Positions 24,632-37,090 of a stretch of DNA of 43,394 nucleotides are shown piece by piece. The DNA is from Azohydromonas sediminis (GTDB lineage Bacteria; Pseudomonadota; Gammaproteobacteria; Burkholderiales; Burkholderiaceae_C), in assembly GCF_003574675.1 (NCBI RefSeq), contig NZ_QOAZ01000028.1, forward strand, positions 1-43,394. Reading direction: 5' to 3'. The position numbers were made by a program, and so were the translations under genes. The notes below the pieces were generated by a model. That model ran no database searches. It was not told the DNA's origin and saw only the letters and a list, made by a program, of their open reading frames with translations. Positions within the stretch are counted from its first letter, which is position 1; each line of letters starts with the position of its first letter.

Positions 24632-24774
24632 GCGGCGTCCCCTCCGGAGCCCCGTCTCGCCGCGTCGTGCGGCCCCAACGGACGGGTGCTCAGTCTGCGC
24701 GACGCACTTTAGCGCACGCATCCCCCTTCGGAGCGTGCGCGGCGCGCGACCGACGGCGCTGGCGGCCGCTGCGG
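24632..24774. other. Upstream region of the response regulator
   Basis: 143 bp between the response regulator start and the end of the quinone oxidoreductase, both on the minus strand. It should hold the promoter of the two-component operon. No clear -10/-35 pair, terminator or small gene was identified. Confidence 0.35.
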
Positions 24775-25752
24775 TCAGTCGTTGACGAGCAGCAGCTTGC
24801 CGCGCACGTCGCGTGCCGCCATGCGTGCGTAAGCCTGCGGCAGCGCCGACATCGGCAGGCGGCTGTCGATCACCGGCCGGATGCGGCCTTGCGCATACCA
24901 CTGCGCCAGCTCGCGCAGTTCCTGCGCGAAGGCCTGCGGCTCGCGTCGCACGAAGTCGCCCCAGAACACACCGACCAGCGACGCGCCCTTGAGCAGCGCG
25001 AGGTTCCACGGCAGCGCGGGGATCGTACCGGCCGCGAAGCCGACGACGAGGTAGCGCCCACGCCAGGCGAGCGAGCGGAACGCCGGGTCGGCCAGCTCGC
25101 CGCCGACCGGGTCATAGACGACGTCGACGCCGCGGCCGCCAGTGATCTCCTTGACGCGCTCGCGCAGGTTCTCGCGGCCGTAGGCGATCGTTTCGTCGGC
25201 GCCGAGCTCGCGGCAGCGCGCACACTTGTCGTCGGTCGACGCGGCCGCGATCACGCGTGCGCCCACCGCCTTGGCGATCTGCAGCGCGGCGGTGCCGACG
25301 CCGCCGGCGGCGCCTAGCACGAGCACCGTCTCACCGGGTTTGAGCTGCGCGCGGTCGAGCAACGCGTGGTGCGAGGTGCCGTACGTGAACGCGAACGCCG
25401 CGCCGTGCTCGACCTCGAAGCCCGGTGGCAGCGGGATCAGCTGCGACGCGTCGACGCAGGCGTGCGTCGCGAAGCCGCCGCTGTTGCCGATCACCGCGAC
25501 GGCGGTGCCGGGCGCGACGTTCGTGACGCCGTCGCCGACGGCCTCGACGTGGCCGGCGAACTCGCTGCCGGGCACGAAGGGCAGCGGCGGCTTGAACTGG
25601 TACTTGCCCTCGACGACGAGCAGGTCGGGGAAGTTCAGGCTCGCCGCGCGGATCGCGATGCGCACCTGCCCGGGCTGCGGTTGCGGCGTCGGCAGCTCGC
25701 GCCACTTCAGCGCGCCGACGCCGTCGAGCGATTCACACAGCCAGGCCTTCAT
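24775..25752 (-). CDS. NADPH:quinone oxidoreductase family protein (MDR superfamily)
   Basis: 325 residues. GroES-like N-terminal domain (AIRAASLNFPDLLVVEGKYQ, FVPGSEFAGHVEAVGDGV) and a Rossmann domain with the nucleotide loop LVLGAAGGVGTAALQIAK near residues 145-162. Catalytic zinc ligands of the alcohol dehydrogenases are absent, as in quinone reductase/crotonase-type MDR proteins that reduce quinones or enones with NAD(P)H. GAGGAG lies 7 nt before the start. Stand-alone gene, divergent from surE. The precise substrate cannot be told. Confidence 0.9.
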   Translation of the reverse strand: MKAWLCESLDGVGALKWRELPTPQPQPGQVRIAIRAASLNFPDLLVVEGKYQFKPPLPFVPGSEFAGHVEAVGDGVTNVAPGTAVAVIGNSGGFATHACVDASQLIPLPPGFEVEHGAAFAFTYGTSHHALLDRAQLKPGETVLVLGAAGGVGTAALQIAKAVGARVIAAASTDDKCARCRELGADETIAYGRENLRERVKEITGGRGVDVVYDPVGGELADPAFRSLAWRGRYLVVGFAAGTIPALPWNLALLKGASLVGVFWGDFVRREPQAFAQELRELAQWYAQGRIRPVIDSRLPMSALPQAYARMAARDVRGKLLLVND

Positions 25753-25786
25753 CGTCGGTCTCCTCGGTGTTCTTTCGGGTGCGCGG

Positions 25787-25839
25787 ATGATAGGCAGCCC
25801 ACGCCCGTGCGCCGTCGCCTGCGCGACGCCTCCTACAAT
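25787..25839. promoter_or_regulatory. Divergent promoter elements for the quinone oxidoreductase and surE
   Basis: TACAAT at 25834-25839 on the plus strand looks like a -10 box 8 nt before the surE ATG. On the minus strand TATCAT (25787-25792) is a -10 candidate for the quinone oxidoreductase. Neither has a good -35 hexamer at the expected distance, so both calls are tentative. Confidence 0.35.
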
Positions 25840-25847
25840 GCGCGACG

Positions 25848-26597
25848 ATGCGCATCCTCATTGCCAACGACGACGGCTACCTCGCGCCCGGTCTGGCCGC
25901 CCTCGTCGAGGCGGTGCGCGGACTCGGCGAGATCGACATCGTCGCCCCCGAGCAAAACGCCAGCGGCACGTCGAACGCGCTGACGCTCAACCGCCCGCTG
26001 AGCGTGTTCCACGCCGCCAACGGCGCGCAGGTCGTCAACGGCACGCCGTCGGACTGCGTGCACGTCGCGTTGACGGGGCTGCTGCCGCACCGCCCCGACC
26101 TCGTGCTGTCGGGCATCAACAACGGCGCCAACATGGGCGACGACACGCTGTACTCGGGCACCGTCGCGGCGGCGATGGAAGGGTATCTCTTCGGCATCCC
26201 GGCGATCGCGTTCTCGCTCGTCGAGAAGGGCTGGAAGCATCTGGACGCGGCCGCGCGCGTCGCGCGCCAGGTCGTCGAGCAGGTGCTCGCCACCCCGCCG
26301 GCCGGCCCGTGGCTGCTCAACGTCAACATCCCGGCGCGCGCCGACGCCGACCGCCTGCCGCGCCAGATCACGCGGCTGGGCCGCCGTCACGCCAGCGAGC
26401 CGGTGATCCGGCAGGTGAACCCGCGCGGCGAAACGATCTACTGGATCGGCCCGGCCGGCGACGCACGCGAAGGCGGCGAGGGCACCGACTTCTTCGCCGT
26501 TGCGAGCGGGCGCGTGTCGGTCACGCCGCTGCAGGTCGACCTGACCGACCACGCGGCGCTGCCCGGCTGGCGCACGCTGCTCGAGGCGGCGCGGTGA
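25848..26597 (+). CDS. surE: 5'/3'-nucleotidase SurE
   Basis: 249 residues. Stationary-phase survival protein that dephosphorylates nucleoside monophosphates and short polyphosphate using a divalent metal. Metal-binding D8-D9 ([13 protein letters not shown]), then [32 protein letters not shown] and [20 protein letters not shown] are all family motifs. Full length. No Shine-Dalgarno is seen and a -10-like TACAAT ends 8 nt before the ATG, so translation may be leaderless. Its stop overlaps the GTG of pcm, as in the widespread surE-pcm-nlpD block. Confidence 0.96.
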   Translation: MRILIANDDGYLAPGLAALVEAVRGLGEIDIVAPEQNASGTSNALTLNRPLSVFHAANGAQVVNGTPSDCVHVALTGLLPHRPDLVLSGINNGANMGDDTLYSGTVAAAMEGYLFGIPAIAFSLVEKGWKHLDAAARVARQVVEQVLATPPAGPWLLNVNIPARADADRLPRQITRLGRRHASEPVIRQVNPRGETIYWIGPAGDAREGGEGTDFFAVASGRVSVTPLQVDLTDHAALPGWRTLLEAAR

Positions 26598-27394
26598 GCG
26601 GCCGCCCGCCGCGCTTTCCGCTGTCGCTCGAGCGCGTGGCCCCCGCATCGGCGGCGCCGGTCGCGCACCGGCCCCAACGTCTGTTGGCCGAGGCGAGCAA
26701 GGACGCTCGCCGCCAGCGCTCGCCGAGCGGCGTCGGGTTGGACTCGGCCGGCGTGCGCGCGCGGATGGTGCAGCGGCTGCAGGCCGGCGGCGTGCGCCAC
26801 GCCGCGGTGCTGCAGGCCTTTGCCGAGGTGCCGCGCCACCACTTCGTCGACAGCGCGCTGGTGCCGCAGGCGTACGAAGACACCGCGCTGCCGATCGGCC
26901 ACGGCCAGACGATCTCGAAGCCGTCGGTGATCGCGCGCATGCTCGAACTGCTGCTCGAGGGCCGGCCGGCCGGCGCGACGGCGCCGCTCGGGCGCACGCT
27001 CGAGATCGGCACCGGCTGCGGCTACCAGGCCGCGCTGCTCGCGCGGCTGGCGCGCCACGTCGTGTCGGTCGAGCGGCTGCGGCCGCTGCACGAACTCGCG
27101 CGCGAGCGTCTGGCGGCGTGGCCGCGCGCGAACCTGCGCCTCGTCTGGGGTGACGGCATGCTCGGCCACGCGCCGAACGCGCCGTACGACAGCATCATCG
27201 CCGCCGCGGGCGGTGACGACCTGCCGAGCGCATGGCTCGATCAGCTCGCCGTCGGCGGGCGGCTCGTCGCGCCGGTGCGTGCCGCCGACGGGCGCGGGCA
27301 GACGCTCGTCGTCGTCGAGCGCCATGCCACGGGGCTGCAACGTCGCCTTCACGAGGCGGTGCAGTTCGTCCCCCTAAAATCCGGCGTCGCCTGA
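26594..27394 (+). CDS. pcm: Protein-L-isoaspartate O-methyltransferase
   Basis: 266 residues from GTG 26594, overlapping the surE stop by GTGA. Methylates L-isoaspartyl residues in aged proteins, using SAM, to start their repair. An N-terminal extension of about 50 residues ([20 protein letters not shown]) precedes the enzyme proper and is longer than in E. coli (208 residues total), as usual in betaproteobacteria. Family motifs: [38 protein letters not shown], the SAM loop [15 protein letters not shown], and [20 protein letters not shown]. Followed after about 30 bp by nlpD. Confidence 0.95.
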   Translation: MSGRPPRFPLSLERVAPASAAPVAHRPQRLLAEASKDARRQRSPSGVGLDSAGVRARMVQRLQAGGVRHAAVLQAFAEVPRHHFVDSALVPQAYEDTALPIGHGQTISKPSVIARMLELLLEGRPAGATAPLGRTLEIGTGCGYQAALLARLARHVVSVERLRPLHELARERLAAWPRANLRLVWGDGMLGHAPNAPYDSIIAAAGGDDLPSAWLDQLAVGGRLVAPVRAADGRGQTLVVVERHATGLQRRLHEAVQFVPLKSGVA

Positions 27395-27423
27395 ATGCTC
27401 GACGCGCTGGTCAACGCACTCGG

Positions 27424-28359
27424 ATGATGGATCTCTCGCGCAGCGGTGGGCGACTGGCCGCCGTCACGATCGTCGCGGCGCTGCTGACGGCCTGTGCCGC
27501 ACCGCGGCCGGCGCCGGTGGAATCGCGCTCGCCGGTGCTGCGGCCCGAGCTGCCCGCCGCACCTTCGACGCAAACGCCGATGGTTGCCGCGCCGCAGGCC
27601 AAGCCCGGCGAATACGTCGTCAAGCCGGGCGACACGCTGATCCGCATCGGGCTCGAGACGGGCCAGAACTGGCGCGACATCGTGCGCTGGAACAACCTCG
27701 AGAACCCGAACGTGATCGAGGTCGGGCAGGTGCTGCGCGTCGTCCCGCCTCCCGGCGAGGCGACGGTGGCGCCAGTGCGCCCGGCTGCCGGCGTCGCCGA
27801 GGTGCGCCCGATCGAGCCGCGCGCGGCCGCCCCGGCGTCGTCGCCGGCGGCAGCCACGGCCGTCACGCAGCCGGTCGGCCCGTCGCCGGCCGCGCCGGTG
27901 GCCGCAGTGCCGGCGCCCAACACGGCCGCGCCGGCGGCGCCCACCGCCGCCGCACCCGCGCCGGCACCGGCAGCCGCGCGCGACACCGACGAGGACATTG
28001 CATGGGGCTGGCCGGCCGCGGGCCCGGTCGTCACGGCGTTCGACGAGACGCGCAACAAGGGCATCGCGATCACCGGCCGCGCCGGTGACCCCGTGCTCGC
28101 AGCGGCCGACGGCCGCGTCGTCTACGCCGGTGCGGGCCTGCGCGGCTACGGCAACCTCGTGATCGTCAAGCACAACAACACCTACCTCAGCGCCTACGCG
28201 CACAACCAGACCCTGCTGGTCAAGGAAGACCAGGCGGTGCGGCGCGGCCAGAAGATCGCCGAGATGGGGTCGACCGACGCCGACCGCGTGCAGCTGCACT
28301 TCGAGATCCGGCGCCAGGGTCGCCCGGTCGATCCGGCGCGGCTGCTGCCGCCGCGCTGA
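27424..28359 (+). CDS. nlpD: NlpD-like lipoprotein with LysM and degenerate M23 domain
   Basis: 311 residues from ATG 27424 (ATG 27427 equivalent). Signal peptide ends in lipobox LLTAC, with lipidated C24. LysM domain at about 58-102 (YVVKPGDTLIRIGLETGQNW). A long Ala/Pro-rich linker follows, then a LytM/M23 domain (KGIAITGRAGDPVLAAADGR, GNLVIVKHNNTYLSAYAHN, VQLHFEIRRQGRPVDP). The catalytic zinc residues are largely missing: NKGIAI replaces the HxGxD-type motif, and QLHFE replaces HxH. This matches E. coli NlpD, which activates the amidase AmiC in daughter-cell separation instead of cutting peptidoglycan. The usual next gene, rpoS, is absent. Confidence 0.92.
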   Translation: MMDLSRSGGRLAAVTIVAALLTACAAPRPAPVESRSPVLRPELPAAPSTQTPMVAAPQAKPGEYVVKPGDTLIRIGLETGQNWRDIVRWNNLENPNVIEVGQVLRVVPPPGEATVAPVRPAAGVAEVRPIEPRAAAPASSPAAATAVTQPVGPSPAAPVAAVPAPNTAAPAAPTAAAPAPAPAAARDTDEDIAWGWPAAGPVVTAFDETRNKGIAITGRAGDPVLAAADGRVVYAGAGLRGYGNLVIVKHNNTYLSAYAHNQTLLVKEDQAVRRGQKIAEMGSTDADRVQLHFEIRRQGRPVDPARLLPPR

Positions 28360-28366
28360 ACGCGAC

Positions 28367-28660
28367 GTGACCCCGGCGCCGCCACCGGCGGACGATGTGG
28401 CGTGTGCGATCGAGCGCGCGCTGCTCGACCTGTTCGCGCGCCGCAACCCCGGCGCGAGCGTGTGCCCGTCCGAGGTGGCGCGCCTGCTGTGGCCGGCCGC
28501 CTGGCGCGAGCACATGAGCGACGTGCGCGCCGTCGCGCGTGCGCTCGCGGCGCAGGGCCGCGTCACCGTCACGCAGCGCGGTCGGGTGCTCGACCCGCAG
28601 GCACCGTGGCGCGGCCCGGTGCGGCTGGCGCGGGGCGGCCGGGATAATCGCGTCGCATGA
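28367..28660 (+). CDS. DUF3253 domain protein
   Basis: 97 residues from GTG 28367, 7 bp after nlpD. Matches the DUF3253 family: [49 protein letters not shown] and [20 protein letters not shown]. The predicted fold is a small winged helix, so DNA or RNA binding is possible, but no function is established. It ends in ATGA overlap with rlmD, which suggests coupled expression. This gene and rlmD sit where rpoS is expected. Confidence 0.85.
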   Translation: MTPAPPPADDVACAIERALLDLFARRNPGASVCPSEVARLLWPAAWREHMSDVRAVARALAAQGRVTVTQRGRVLDPQAPWRGPVRLARGGRDNRVA

Positions 28661-30018
28661 CAGCCGAGGACGAGTGGCTGCGCGTCGAGTCGCTCGACCT
28701 CGACGCGCAGGGGGTGGCGCACGATGCGCAGGGCAAGGTGGTCTTCATCGAGGGGGCGCTGCCCGGCGAGTGCGTGCAGGTGCACGTGACGCGCCGCAAG
28801 GCGCAGTGGGAGCAGGCGGTGGTAACCGCGGTGCGCGACGAGAGCGCGCAGCGCGTGCGCCCGGCGTGCGCGCACTTCGGGCTGCACGCCGGCGCCTGCG
28901 GCGGCTGCAAGATGCAGCACCTGCACCCGTCGGCGCAGGTCGCCGTCAAGCAGCGCGTGCTCGAGGACCAGCTGTGGCACCTCGGCAAGGTGCGGCCCGA
29001 GCGCGTGCTGCGCCCGATCGAGGGCCCGGCCTGGGGCTACCGCTACCGCGCGCGGCTGTCGGTGCGCCACGTGCCGAAGAAGGGCGGCGTGCTCGTCGGC
29101 TTCCACGAGCGCAAGTCGAGCTACGTCGCCGACATGACGCAGTGCCCCGTGCTGCCGCCCGCGGTCGGCGCGCTGCTCGTGCCGCTGCGCGCGCTGGTGG
29201 CGTCGATGGACGCGCGCGACCGCCTGCCGCAGATCGAGCTCGCGGTCGGCGAGGCCCCCGGCGGCACGGTCGTGGCACTCGTGCTGCGCCACCTCGAGCC
29301 GCTGTCGGCGAGCGACCTCGCGCGCCTGCGCGACTTCGCGCGCGCGCACGGCGTGCAGTGGTGGCTGCAGCCCAAGGGCCCCGACTCGGTGCACCGGCTC
29401 GACGAGGGCGGCGCCGAGCTCGCCTACACGCTGCCCGAGTTCGGCCTCGTGATGCCGTTTCGGCCGACCGACTTCACGCAGGTCAACCACGCGATCAACC
29501 GCGTGCTGGTGCACCGCGCGGTGCGCCTGCTCGATGCGCAGCCGGGCGAGCGCGTGATCGACTGGTTCTGCGGGCTGGGCAACTTCACGCTGCCGCTGGC
29601 CAGGCGCGCGGGCGAGGTGCTCGGCGTCGAGGGCAGCGAGGCGCTGGTGCAGCGCGCGCGCGACAACGCGCAGCGCAACGGCCTCGCGGAGCGCACACGC
29701 TTCGAAGCGCGCAACCTGTTCGAGCTCGACGCCGACGCGCTGCTCGCCCTTGGGCCCGCCGAGCGCTGGCTCGTCGACCCGCCGCGCGAAGGCGCGTTCG
29801 CGCTCGTCAAGGCGCTCGTCCATCTGTCACAGCGTGCGCCGGCGGGCTGGGCGCCGCCGCGGCGCATCGTCTACGTCAGCTGCAACCCGGCGACGCTCGC
29901 GCGCGACGCCGGACTGCTCGTGCACCACGGCGGCTGGCGCTGCAGCGCGGCGGGCGCGGTCAACATGTTCCCGCACACGGCGCACGTCGAATCGATCGCC
30001 GTGTTCGAGCGCCCGTGA
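28657..30018 (+). CDS. rlmD: 23S rRNA (uracil-1939-C5)-methyltransferase RlmD
   Basis: 453 residues. A TRAM-like N-terminal domain ([32 protein letters not shown]) is followed by an iron-sulfur cluster cysteine set ([20 protein letters not shown]) and a SAM-dependent methyltransferase domain ([30 protein letters not shown], catalytic Cys in [12 protein letters not shown]). It methylates U1939 of 23S rRNA. ATG 28657 overlaps the DUF3253 stop. A strong hairpin terminator begins five bases after the stop. Confidence 0.95.
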   Translation: MTAEDEWLRVESLDLDAQGVAHDAQGKVVFIEGALPGECVQVHVTRRKAQWEQAVVTAVRDESAQRVRPACAHFGLHAGACGGCKMQHLHPSAQVAVKQRVLEDQLWHLGKVRPERVLRPIEGPAWGYRYRARLSVRHVPKKGGVLVGFHERKSSYVADMTQCPVLPPAVGALLVPLRALVASMDARDRLPQIELAVGEAPGGTVVALVLRHLEPLSASDLARLRDFARAHGVQWWLQPKGPDSVHRLDEGGAELAYTLPEFGLVMPFRPTDFTQVNHAINRVLVHRAVRLLDAQPGERVIDWFCGLGNFTLPLARRAGEVLGVEGSEALVQRARDNAQRNGLAERTRFEARNLFELDADALLALGPAERWLVDPPREGAFALVKALVHLSQRAPAGWAPPRRIVYVSCNPATLARDAGLLVHHGGWRCSAAGAVNMFPHTAHVESIAVFERP

Positions 30019-30022
30019 AAAC

Positions 30023-30050
30023 GACAACGGGGCCCGAGGGCCCCGTTGTC
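30023..30050. terminator. Bidirectional intrinsic terminator between rlmD and the YccA-like gene
   Basis: Perfect 12-bp stem GACAACGGGGCC / GGCCCCGTTGTC with a CGAG loop. It lies between convergent genes 48 bp apart. On the minus strand it is followed by GTTTTC, a short U-tract, so it should stop transcripts of the membrane-protein gene; for rlmD the downstream tract is weak. Confidence 0.8.
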
Positions 30051-30066
30051 ACGGTGCGAAGCGCGC

Positions 30067-30771
30067 TTATTCGCGGTCGCCGCCGAACACGCCGAGCAGC
30101 ATCAGCAGACTCTGGAACACGTTGTACAGGCTCAGGTACAGGCCCAGCGTCGCGCTGATGTAGTTCGTCTCGCCGCCGTCGACGATGCGCTTCATGTCGT
30201 AGAGCATGAAGGCCGAGAAGATGCCGATCGCGAGCACCGCCAGCGTGATCATCAGCGCGCTGGACTGGAAGAAAATGTTCGCGATGCCGGCCACCAGCAG
30301 CATGATCGCGCCGACGAACAGGAACTTGCCCAGGTTCGTCAGGTCGCGCTTGATCGTCGTCGCGAGCGCGCCCATGCCGAGGAAGATCGCCGCGGTGCCG
30401 CCGAACGCGTACATGATCAGCGACGCGCCGTTGCTCATGCCGAGCACGACGCCGACGATGCGCGACAGCATCAGCCCCATGAAGAACGTGAAGCCGAGCA
30501 GCAGCAGTACGCCGGTCGACGAGTTCTTGAACTTCTCGATCGCGAACATGAAGCCGAACGCGCCGGCCAGGAACACGATCGCGCTCATCCCGACGCCCAT
30601 GCGCGAGACGATGCCGGTGCTCACGCCGATCCAGGCGCCCAGCACCGTGGGCACCATCGACAGCGCCAGCAGCCAGTACGTGTTGCGCAGCACGCGGTTG
30701 CGCTCGACGGCCAAGGCACTGCTGGCGGCGCCGCCGTAGCCGGTGTAGACGGGTTGGATCTTCTCGTTCAT
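30067..30771 (-). CDS. Bax inhibitor-1/YccA family membrane protein
   Basis: 234 residues with seven predicted membrane helices and a short soluble N-terminus (QPVYTGYGGAASSALAVERN). Family features: RNTYWLLALSMVPTVLGAW near the start, GVLLLLGFTFFMGLMLSRIV in the middle, ALMITLAVLAIGIFSAFMLY followed by DMKRIVDGG, and SLYNVFQSLLMLLG at the end. In E. coli YccA modulates FtsH proteolysis of membrane proteins; ftsH is about 8 kb away here. GGAGGT lies 4-5 nt before the ATG, and TAGAAT (complement of 30826-30831) is a plausible -10. Confidence 0.92.
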   Translation of the reverse strand: MNEKIQPVYTGYGGAASSALAVERNRVLRNTYWLLALSMVPTVLGAWIGVSTGIVSRMGVGMSAIVFLAGAFGFMFAIEKFKNSSTGVLLLLGFTFFMGLMLSRIVGVVLGMSNGASLIMYAFGGTAAIFLGMGALATTIKRDLTNLGKFLFVGAIMLLVAGIANIFFQSSALMITLAVLAIGIFSAFMLYDMKRIVDGGETNYISATLGLYLSLYNVFQSLLMLLGVFGGDRE

Positions 30772-30980
30772 GGGACCTCCGTGACGCAGGGGGTTGGACG
30801 ACAGCCCGCTGTGACTGCGCGGCGCATTCTAAGTTCGCGACTCCCGTGCCGGGGTTTGCCCGGCGACCGGATGGCCGCGCGCCGGCCGGCGCCTGCGAGG
30901 TGTGACTTGCACTACAGTGCGGGCCGCGATGGCCGGCCCGTCGCCACCCGCCCCCCCACCCAGCACCCGTTCGCCCCACG
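30772..30980. promoter_or_regulatory. Divergent promoter region of the YccA-like and GlcG-like genes
   Basis: 209 bp. On the minus strand TTAGAAT (about 30826-30832) is a good -10 candidate for the membrane-protein gene. On the plus strand TACAGT near 30914-30919 may serve the downstream gene. The C-rich stretch just before 30981 holds no recognisable ribosome site. Confidence 0.4.
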
Positions 30981-31385
30981 ATGAAGACCAAACCCTGCAT
31001 GACCCTCGACGACGTCCGCTCGATCGCCGCTGCCGCCGAGGCCGAGGCGCAGCGCCACGGCTGGGCGGTGACGATCGCGGTCGTCGACGATGGCGGCCAC
31101 CTGCTGTGGTTGCAGCGCCTCGACGGTGCGGCGCCGATCTCGGCGCAGATCGCCCCGGCCAAGGCGCGTACCGCGGCGCTCGGCCGGCGCGAGAGCAAGG
31201 TCTACGAGGACATGATCAACCAGGGCCGCACGTCGTTCCTGAGCGCGCCGGGGCTCGACGGCCTGCTCGAGGGCGGTGTGCCGATCGTCGTCGACGGGCA
31301 GTGCGTCGGCGCGGTCGGCGTCAGCGGCGTCAAGTCGAGCGAGGACGCGCAGATCGCGCGCGCCGGCATCGCGGCGCTGGGCTGA
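30981..31385 (+). CDS. GlcG/HbpS-like (DUF336) protein
   Basis: 134 residues. Matches the heme-degrading/corrinoid-adduct-like family: MTLDDVRSIAAAAEAEAQRH, VTIAVVDDGGHLLWLQRLDG, APISAQIAPAKARTAAL, GGVPIVVDGQCVGAVGVSG and SSEDAQIARAGI. Members bind small ligands (heme in HbpS) and often sit in glycolate or aromatic pathways, but function here is unknown. No signal peptide. Stands alone between divergent and downstream promoters. Confidence 0.88.
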   Translation: MKTKPCMTLDDVRSIAAAAEAEAQRHGWAVTIAVVDDGGHLLWLQRLDGAAPISAQIAPAKARTAALGRRESKVYEDMINQGRTSFLSAPGLDGLLEGGVPIVVDGQCVGAVGVSGVKSSEDAQIARAGIAALG

Positions 31386-31386
31386 G

Positions 31387-31416
31387 CGGGCCGGCGGCGG
31401 CCGGCCCGGCTACAAT
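31387..31416 (+). promoter_or_regulatory. GC hairpin and carA promoter -10 candidate
   Basis: CGGGCCGG (31387-31394) pairs with CCGGCCCG (31401-31408), an 8-bp stem directly after the GlcG-like stop but without a U-tract. Immediately behind is TACAAT (31411-31416), a -10-like box that would start a carA leader of about 140 nt. No -35 consensus is visible; its place is occupied by the hairpin. Confidence 0.35.
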
Positions 31417-31559
31417 GCGCGCACTTTGCGCCATCCGACGCGCGCCGCGTCCGCAGCACCCCCTCCCGGCCTGAATTCCCGACCCGTGCGGGGTCTCCGC
31501 GCGGGCTGCTGCGCGGGTGCGACGCGCGCGGCGGAGGCGTTCCACGTCGGAGTCCTGTC

Positions 31560-32711
31560 TTGCTGCCCGTCCTGCCTCCCGCTCTCCTCGCACTCGCAGA
31601 CGGCACGGTCTTCCAGGGCACCTCGATCGGCGCCGAAGGCGCCACGGTCGGCGAGGTGGTGTTCAACACCGCGCTCACCGGCTACCAGGAAATCCTCACC
31701 GACCCGAGCTACTGCCGGCAGATCGTCACGCTGACGTATCCGCACATCGGCAACACCGGCGTCAACGAAGAGGACGTCGAGGCGTCGAAGGTCCATGCCG
31801 CCGGCCTGATCGTCAAAGACCTGGCGCTGCGTGCGTCGAACTTCCGCCAGACGGCCACGCTCGACGCCTATCTGCGTCGCGAAGGCACGGTGGCGATCGC
31901 CGGCATCGACACGCGGCGGCTGACGCGCATCCTGCGCACCGGCGGCGCGCAAAACGGCTGCATCCTCGCGCTGCCGGCCGGCACCGCGGTGACGCCGGCG
32001 CACGCCGAGCAGGCCATCGCGGCGGCGCGCGGCGCGCCGAGCATGGCCGGGCAGGACCTCGCGCGGGTCGTCTCGGTGCGCGAGCCGTACGTGTGGACCG
32101 AGACCGAGTGGACGCTCGGCGCCGGCTACGGCCGCGTCGACGCGCCGCGGTGGCACGTCGTGGCCTACGACTTCGGCGTCAAGCGCAACATCCTGCGCAT
32201 GCTCGCCAGCCGCGGCTGCCGCATCACCGTGGTGCCGGCGCAGACGCCGGCGGCCGACGTGCTCGCGATGAAGCCCGACGGCGTGTTCCTCAGCAACGGC
32301 CCGGGCGATCCCGAGCCGTGCGACTACGCGATCGCCGCGGCGCGCACGCTGATCGACGCCGGGCTGCCGACCTTCGGCATCTGCCTGGGCCACCAGATCA
32401 TGGCGCTCGCCTCGGGCGCGAAGACCTTCAAGATGAAGTTCGGCCACCACGGCGCGAACCACCCGGTCAAGGACCTCGACAGCGGCCGCGTCAGCATCAC
32501 GAGTCAGAACCACGGCTTCGCCGTCGACGACAAGACGCTGCCCTCGCACCTGCGCGCCACGCACGTGAGCCTGTTCGACGGCACGCTGCAGGGGTTGGCG
32601 CGCACCGACCGTCCGGCGTTCTGCTTCCAGGGCCACCCGGAGGCGAGCCCCGGGCCGCACGACATCGGCTACCTGTTCGACCGCTTCGTCAAGCTCATGG
32701 AGGCGCACTGA
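31560..32711 (+). CDS. carA: Carbamoyl-phosphate synthase small subunit
   Basis: 383 residues from TTG 31560 with GGAG 7 nt upstream. This rare start fits the family N-terminus ([20 protein letters not shown]). The subunit hydrolyses glutamine and channels ammonia to CarB for arginine and pyrimidine synthesis. The N-terminal domain ends near residue 190. The class I amidotransferase domain follows, with nucleophile C275 (FGICLGHQ) and the His/Glu pair in [14 protein letters not shown]. The stop is one base before carB. The leader contains a GACCC-GTGCG-GGGTC hairpin and a GC-rich stretch that may pair with the ribosome site region. Confidence 0.96.
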   Translation: MLPVLPPALLALADGTVFQGTSIGAEGATVGEVVFNTALTGYQEILTDPSYCRQIVTLTYPHIGNTGVNEEDVEASKVHAAGLIVKDLALRASNFRQTATLDAYLRREGTVAIAGIDTRRLTRILRTGGAQNGCILALPAGTAVTPAHAEQAIAAARGAPSMAGQDLARVVSVREPYVWTETEWTLGAGYGRVDAPRWHVVAYDFGVKRNILRMLASRGCRITVVPAQTPAADVLAMKPDGVFLSNGPGDPEPCDYAIAAARTLIDAGLPTFGICLGHQIMALASGAKTFKMKFGHHGANHPVKDLDSGRVSITSQNHGFAVDDKTLPSHLRATHVSLFDGTLQGLARTDRPAFCFQGHPEASPGPHDIGYLFDRFVKLMEAH

Positions 32712-32712
32712 G

Positions 32713-35982
<3,270 letters not shown>

Positions 35983-36002
35983 ACTCCAGGTCTCGAACAC
36001 AC

Positions 36003-36044
36003 CGCCGCCGGCGTTCTCGCGGACGCTGGCGGCGATTGCTTTTC
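36003..36044 (+). terminator. Intrinsic terminator after carAB
   Basis: CGCCGCCGGCGT (36003-36014) pairs with ACGCTGGCGGCG (36023-36034): a 12-bp stem with one G-U pair and an 8-nt loop, followed by ATTGCTTTT. It lies 20 bp after the carB stop and before greA, so greA probably has its own promoter in the pyrimidine-rich stretch that follows. Confidence 0.7.
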
Positions 36045-36086
36045 CACCGTCCCGTTTCGCCCTTTTTTCTGCTTGCGATGCACGCC

Positions 36087-36563
36087 ATGACGACGATTCC
36101 CCTCACCAAGCGCGGGGCCGAGAAGCTCAAGGACGAGCTGCAGCGGCTCAAGACGGTCGAGCGCCACGCCGTGATCCAGGCCATCGCCGAGGCGCGCGCG
36201 CAGGGTGACCTGTCGGAGAACGCCGAGTACGACGCCGCCAAGGACAAGCAGGGCTTCATCGAGGGCCGCATCAAGGAGCTCGAGGGCAAGCTCGCCGCCG
36301 CGCAGGTGATCGATCCGGCGACGCTCGACGCCGGCGGGCGCGTCGTCTTCGGCGCCACCGTCGACCTCGAGGACGAGGACAGCGGCGCGAGAGTGACGTA
36401 CCAGATCGTCGGCGACGACGAGGCCGACCTCAAGCTCGGGCTGATCTCGATCAGCTCGCCGATTGCGCGCGCGCTGATCGGCAAGTCGGCCGGTGACGTC
36501 GCCGAGGTGCGCGCCCCGGGCGGCGTCAAGACGTACGAAATCGTCGGCGTGCGCTACGTCTGA
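36087..36563 (+). CDS. greA: Transcription elongation factor GreA
   Basis: 158 residues from ATG 36087, exactly the usual GreA length; ATG 36078 would add three residues. Rescues backtracked RNA polymerase by stimulating transcript cleavage. The N-terminal coiled coil carries the acidic tip ([20 protein letters not shown]), followed by [19 protein letters not shown]; the C-terminal FKBP-like domain ends [11 protein letters not shown]. Position after carB is the standard Burkholderiales order. Confidence 0.96.
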   Translation: MTTIPLTKRGAEKLKDELQRLKTVERHAVIQAIAEARAQGDLSENAEYDAAKDKQGFIEGRIKELEGKLAAAQVIDPATLDAGGRVVFGATVDLEDEDSGARVTYQIVGDDEADLKLGLISISSPIARALIGKSAGDVAEVRAPGGVKTYEIVGVRYV

Positions 36564-36576
36564 CGGCGGCGGCACG

Positions 36577-37017
36577 ATGAACCGCGTGGAGCGCGCGCGC
36601 GCGCTGCTCGCCGGGCTGTGGGCCGGCGTGCTGCTCGCGGTGGCCGGCATCGCGACGCCGGCGCCGTTCGCGACGCTGGCCACTGCCGACGCCGGCCGCG
36701 TCGTGGCCCGTGTGCTCGCCAGCGAGGCCTACCTGAGCCTCGCGGCGGCCGTGGTGCTCTTCTTGCTCGAGCGCCGGCGCGCGCGCGACGGCGCGCCGGC
36801 GATGACGGTCGAGGTGATGCTGGTGCTGGGCGCGCTGTTGTGCACCGTGGCCGGCTACTTCGCGCTGCAGCCGATGATGGCGGCGGCGCGCGCCGGGCAG
36901 GGGCCGTGGTCGTTCGGCACGCTGCACGCCGTCTCGACCGTGTTCTTCGGCGTCAAGGCGCTGCTCGTGCTCGTGCTTGCGTGGCGGTGTACCGCAGCCG
37001 GCATCGCGCCGCGCTGA
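36577..37017 (+). CDS. DUF4149 membrane protein
   Basis: 146 residues, four hydrophobic segments (ARALLAGLWAGVLLAVAGIA, EAYLSLAAAVVLFLLE, MLVLGALLCTVAGYFALQPM, VFFGVKALLVLVLAWR). Matches the DUF4149 (TMEM205-like) family, found in this exact spot between greA and yhbY in many betaproteobacteria. Function unknown. The start ATG 36577 lies 13 bp after greA. Ends convergent to yhbY with 73 bp between, which contain no clear terminator. Confidence 0.85.
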   Translation: MNRVERARALLAGLWAGVLLAVAGIATPAPFATLATADAGRVVARVLASEAYLSLAAAVVLFLLERRRARDGAPAMTVEVMLVLGALLCTVAGYFALQPMMAAARAGQGPWSFGTLHAVSTVFFGVKALLVLVLAWRCTAAGIAPR

Positions 37018-37090
37018 GGCCGCTGGCGCCGCGCGTGGTCCGGCCCGCGTGGCAACGCACCGTTCGCCGACGGGCGGCCGCGCGGGCGCG

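Noticed and set aside
36078-36086. Earlier ATG for greA
   Set aside because: It adds three residues to a protein that has exactly the family length from 36087.
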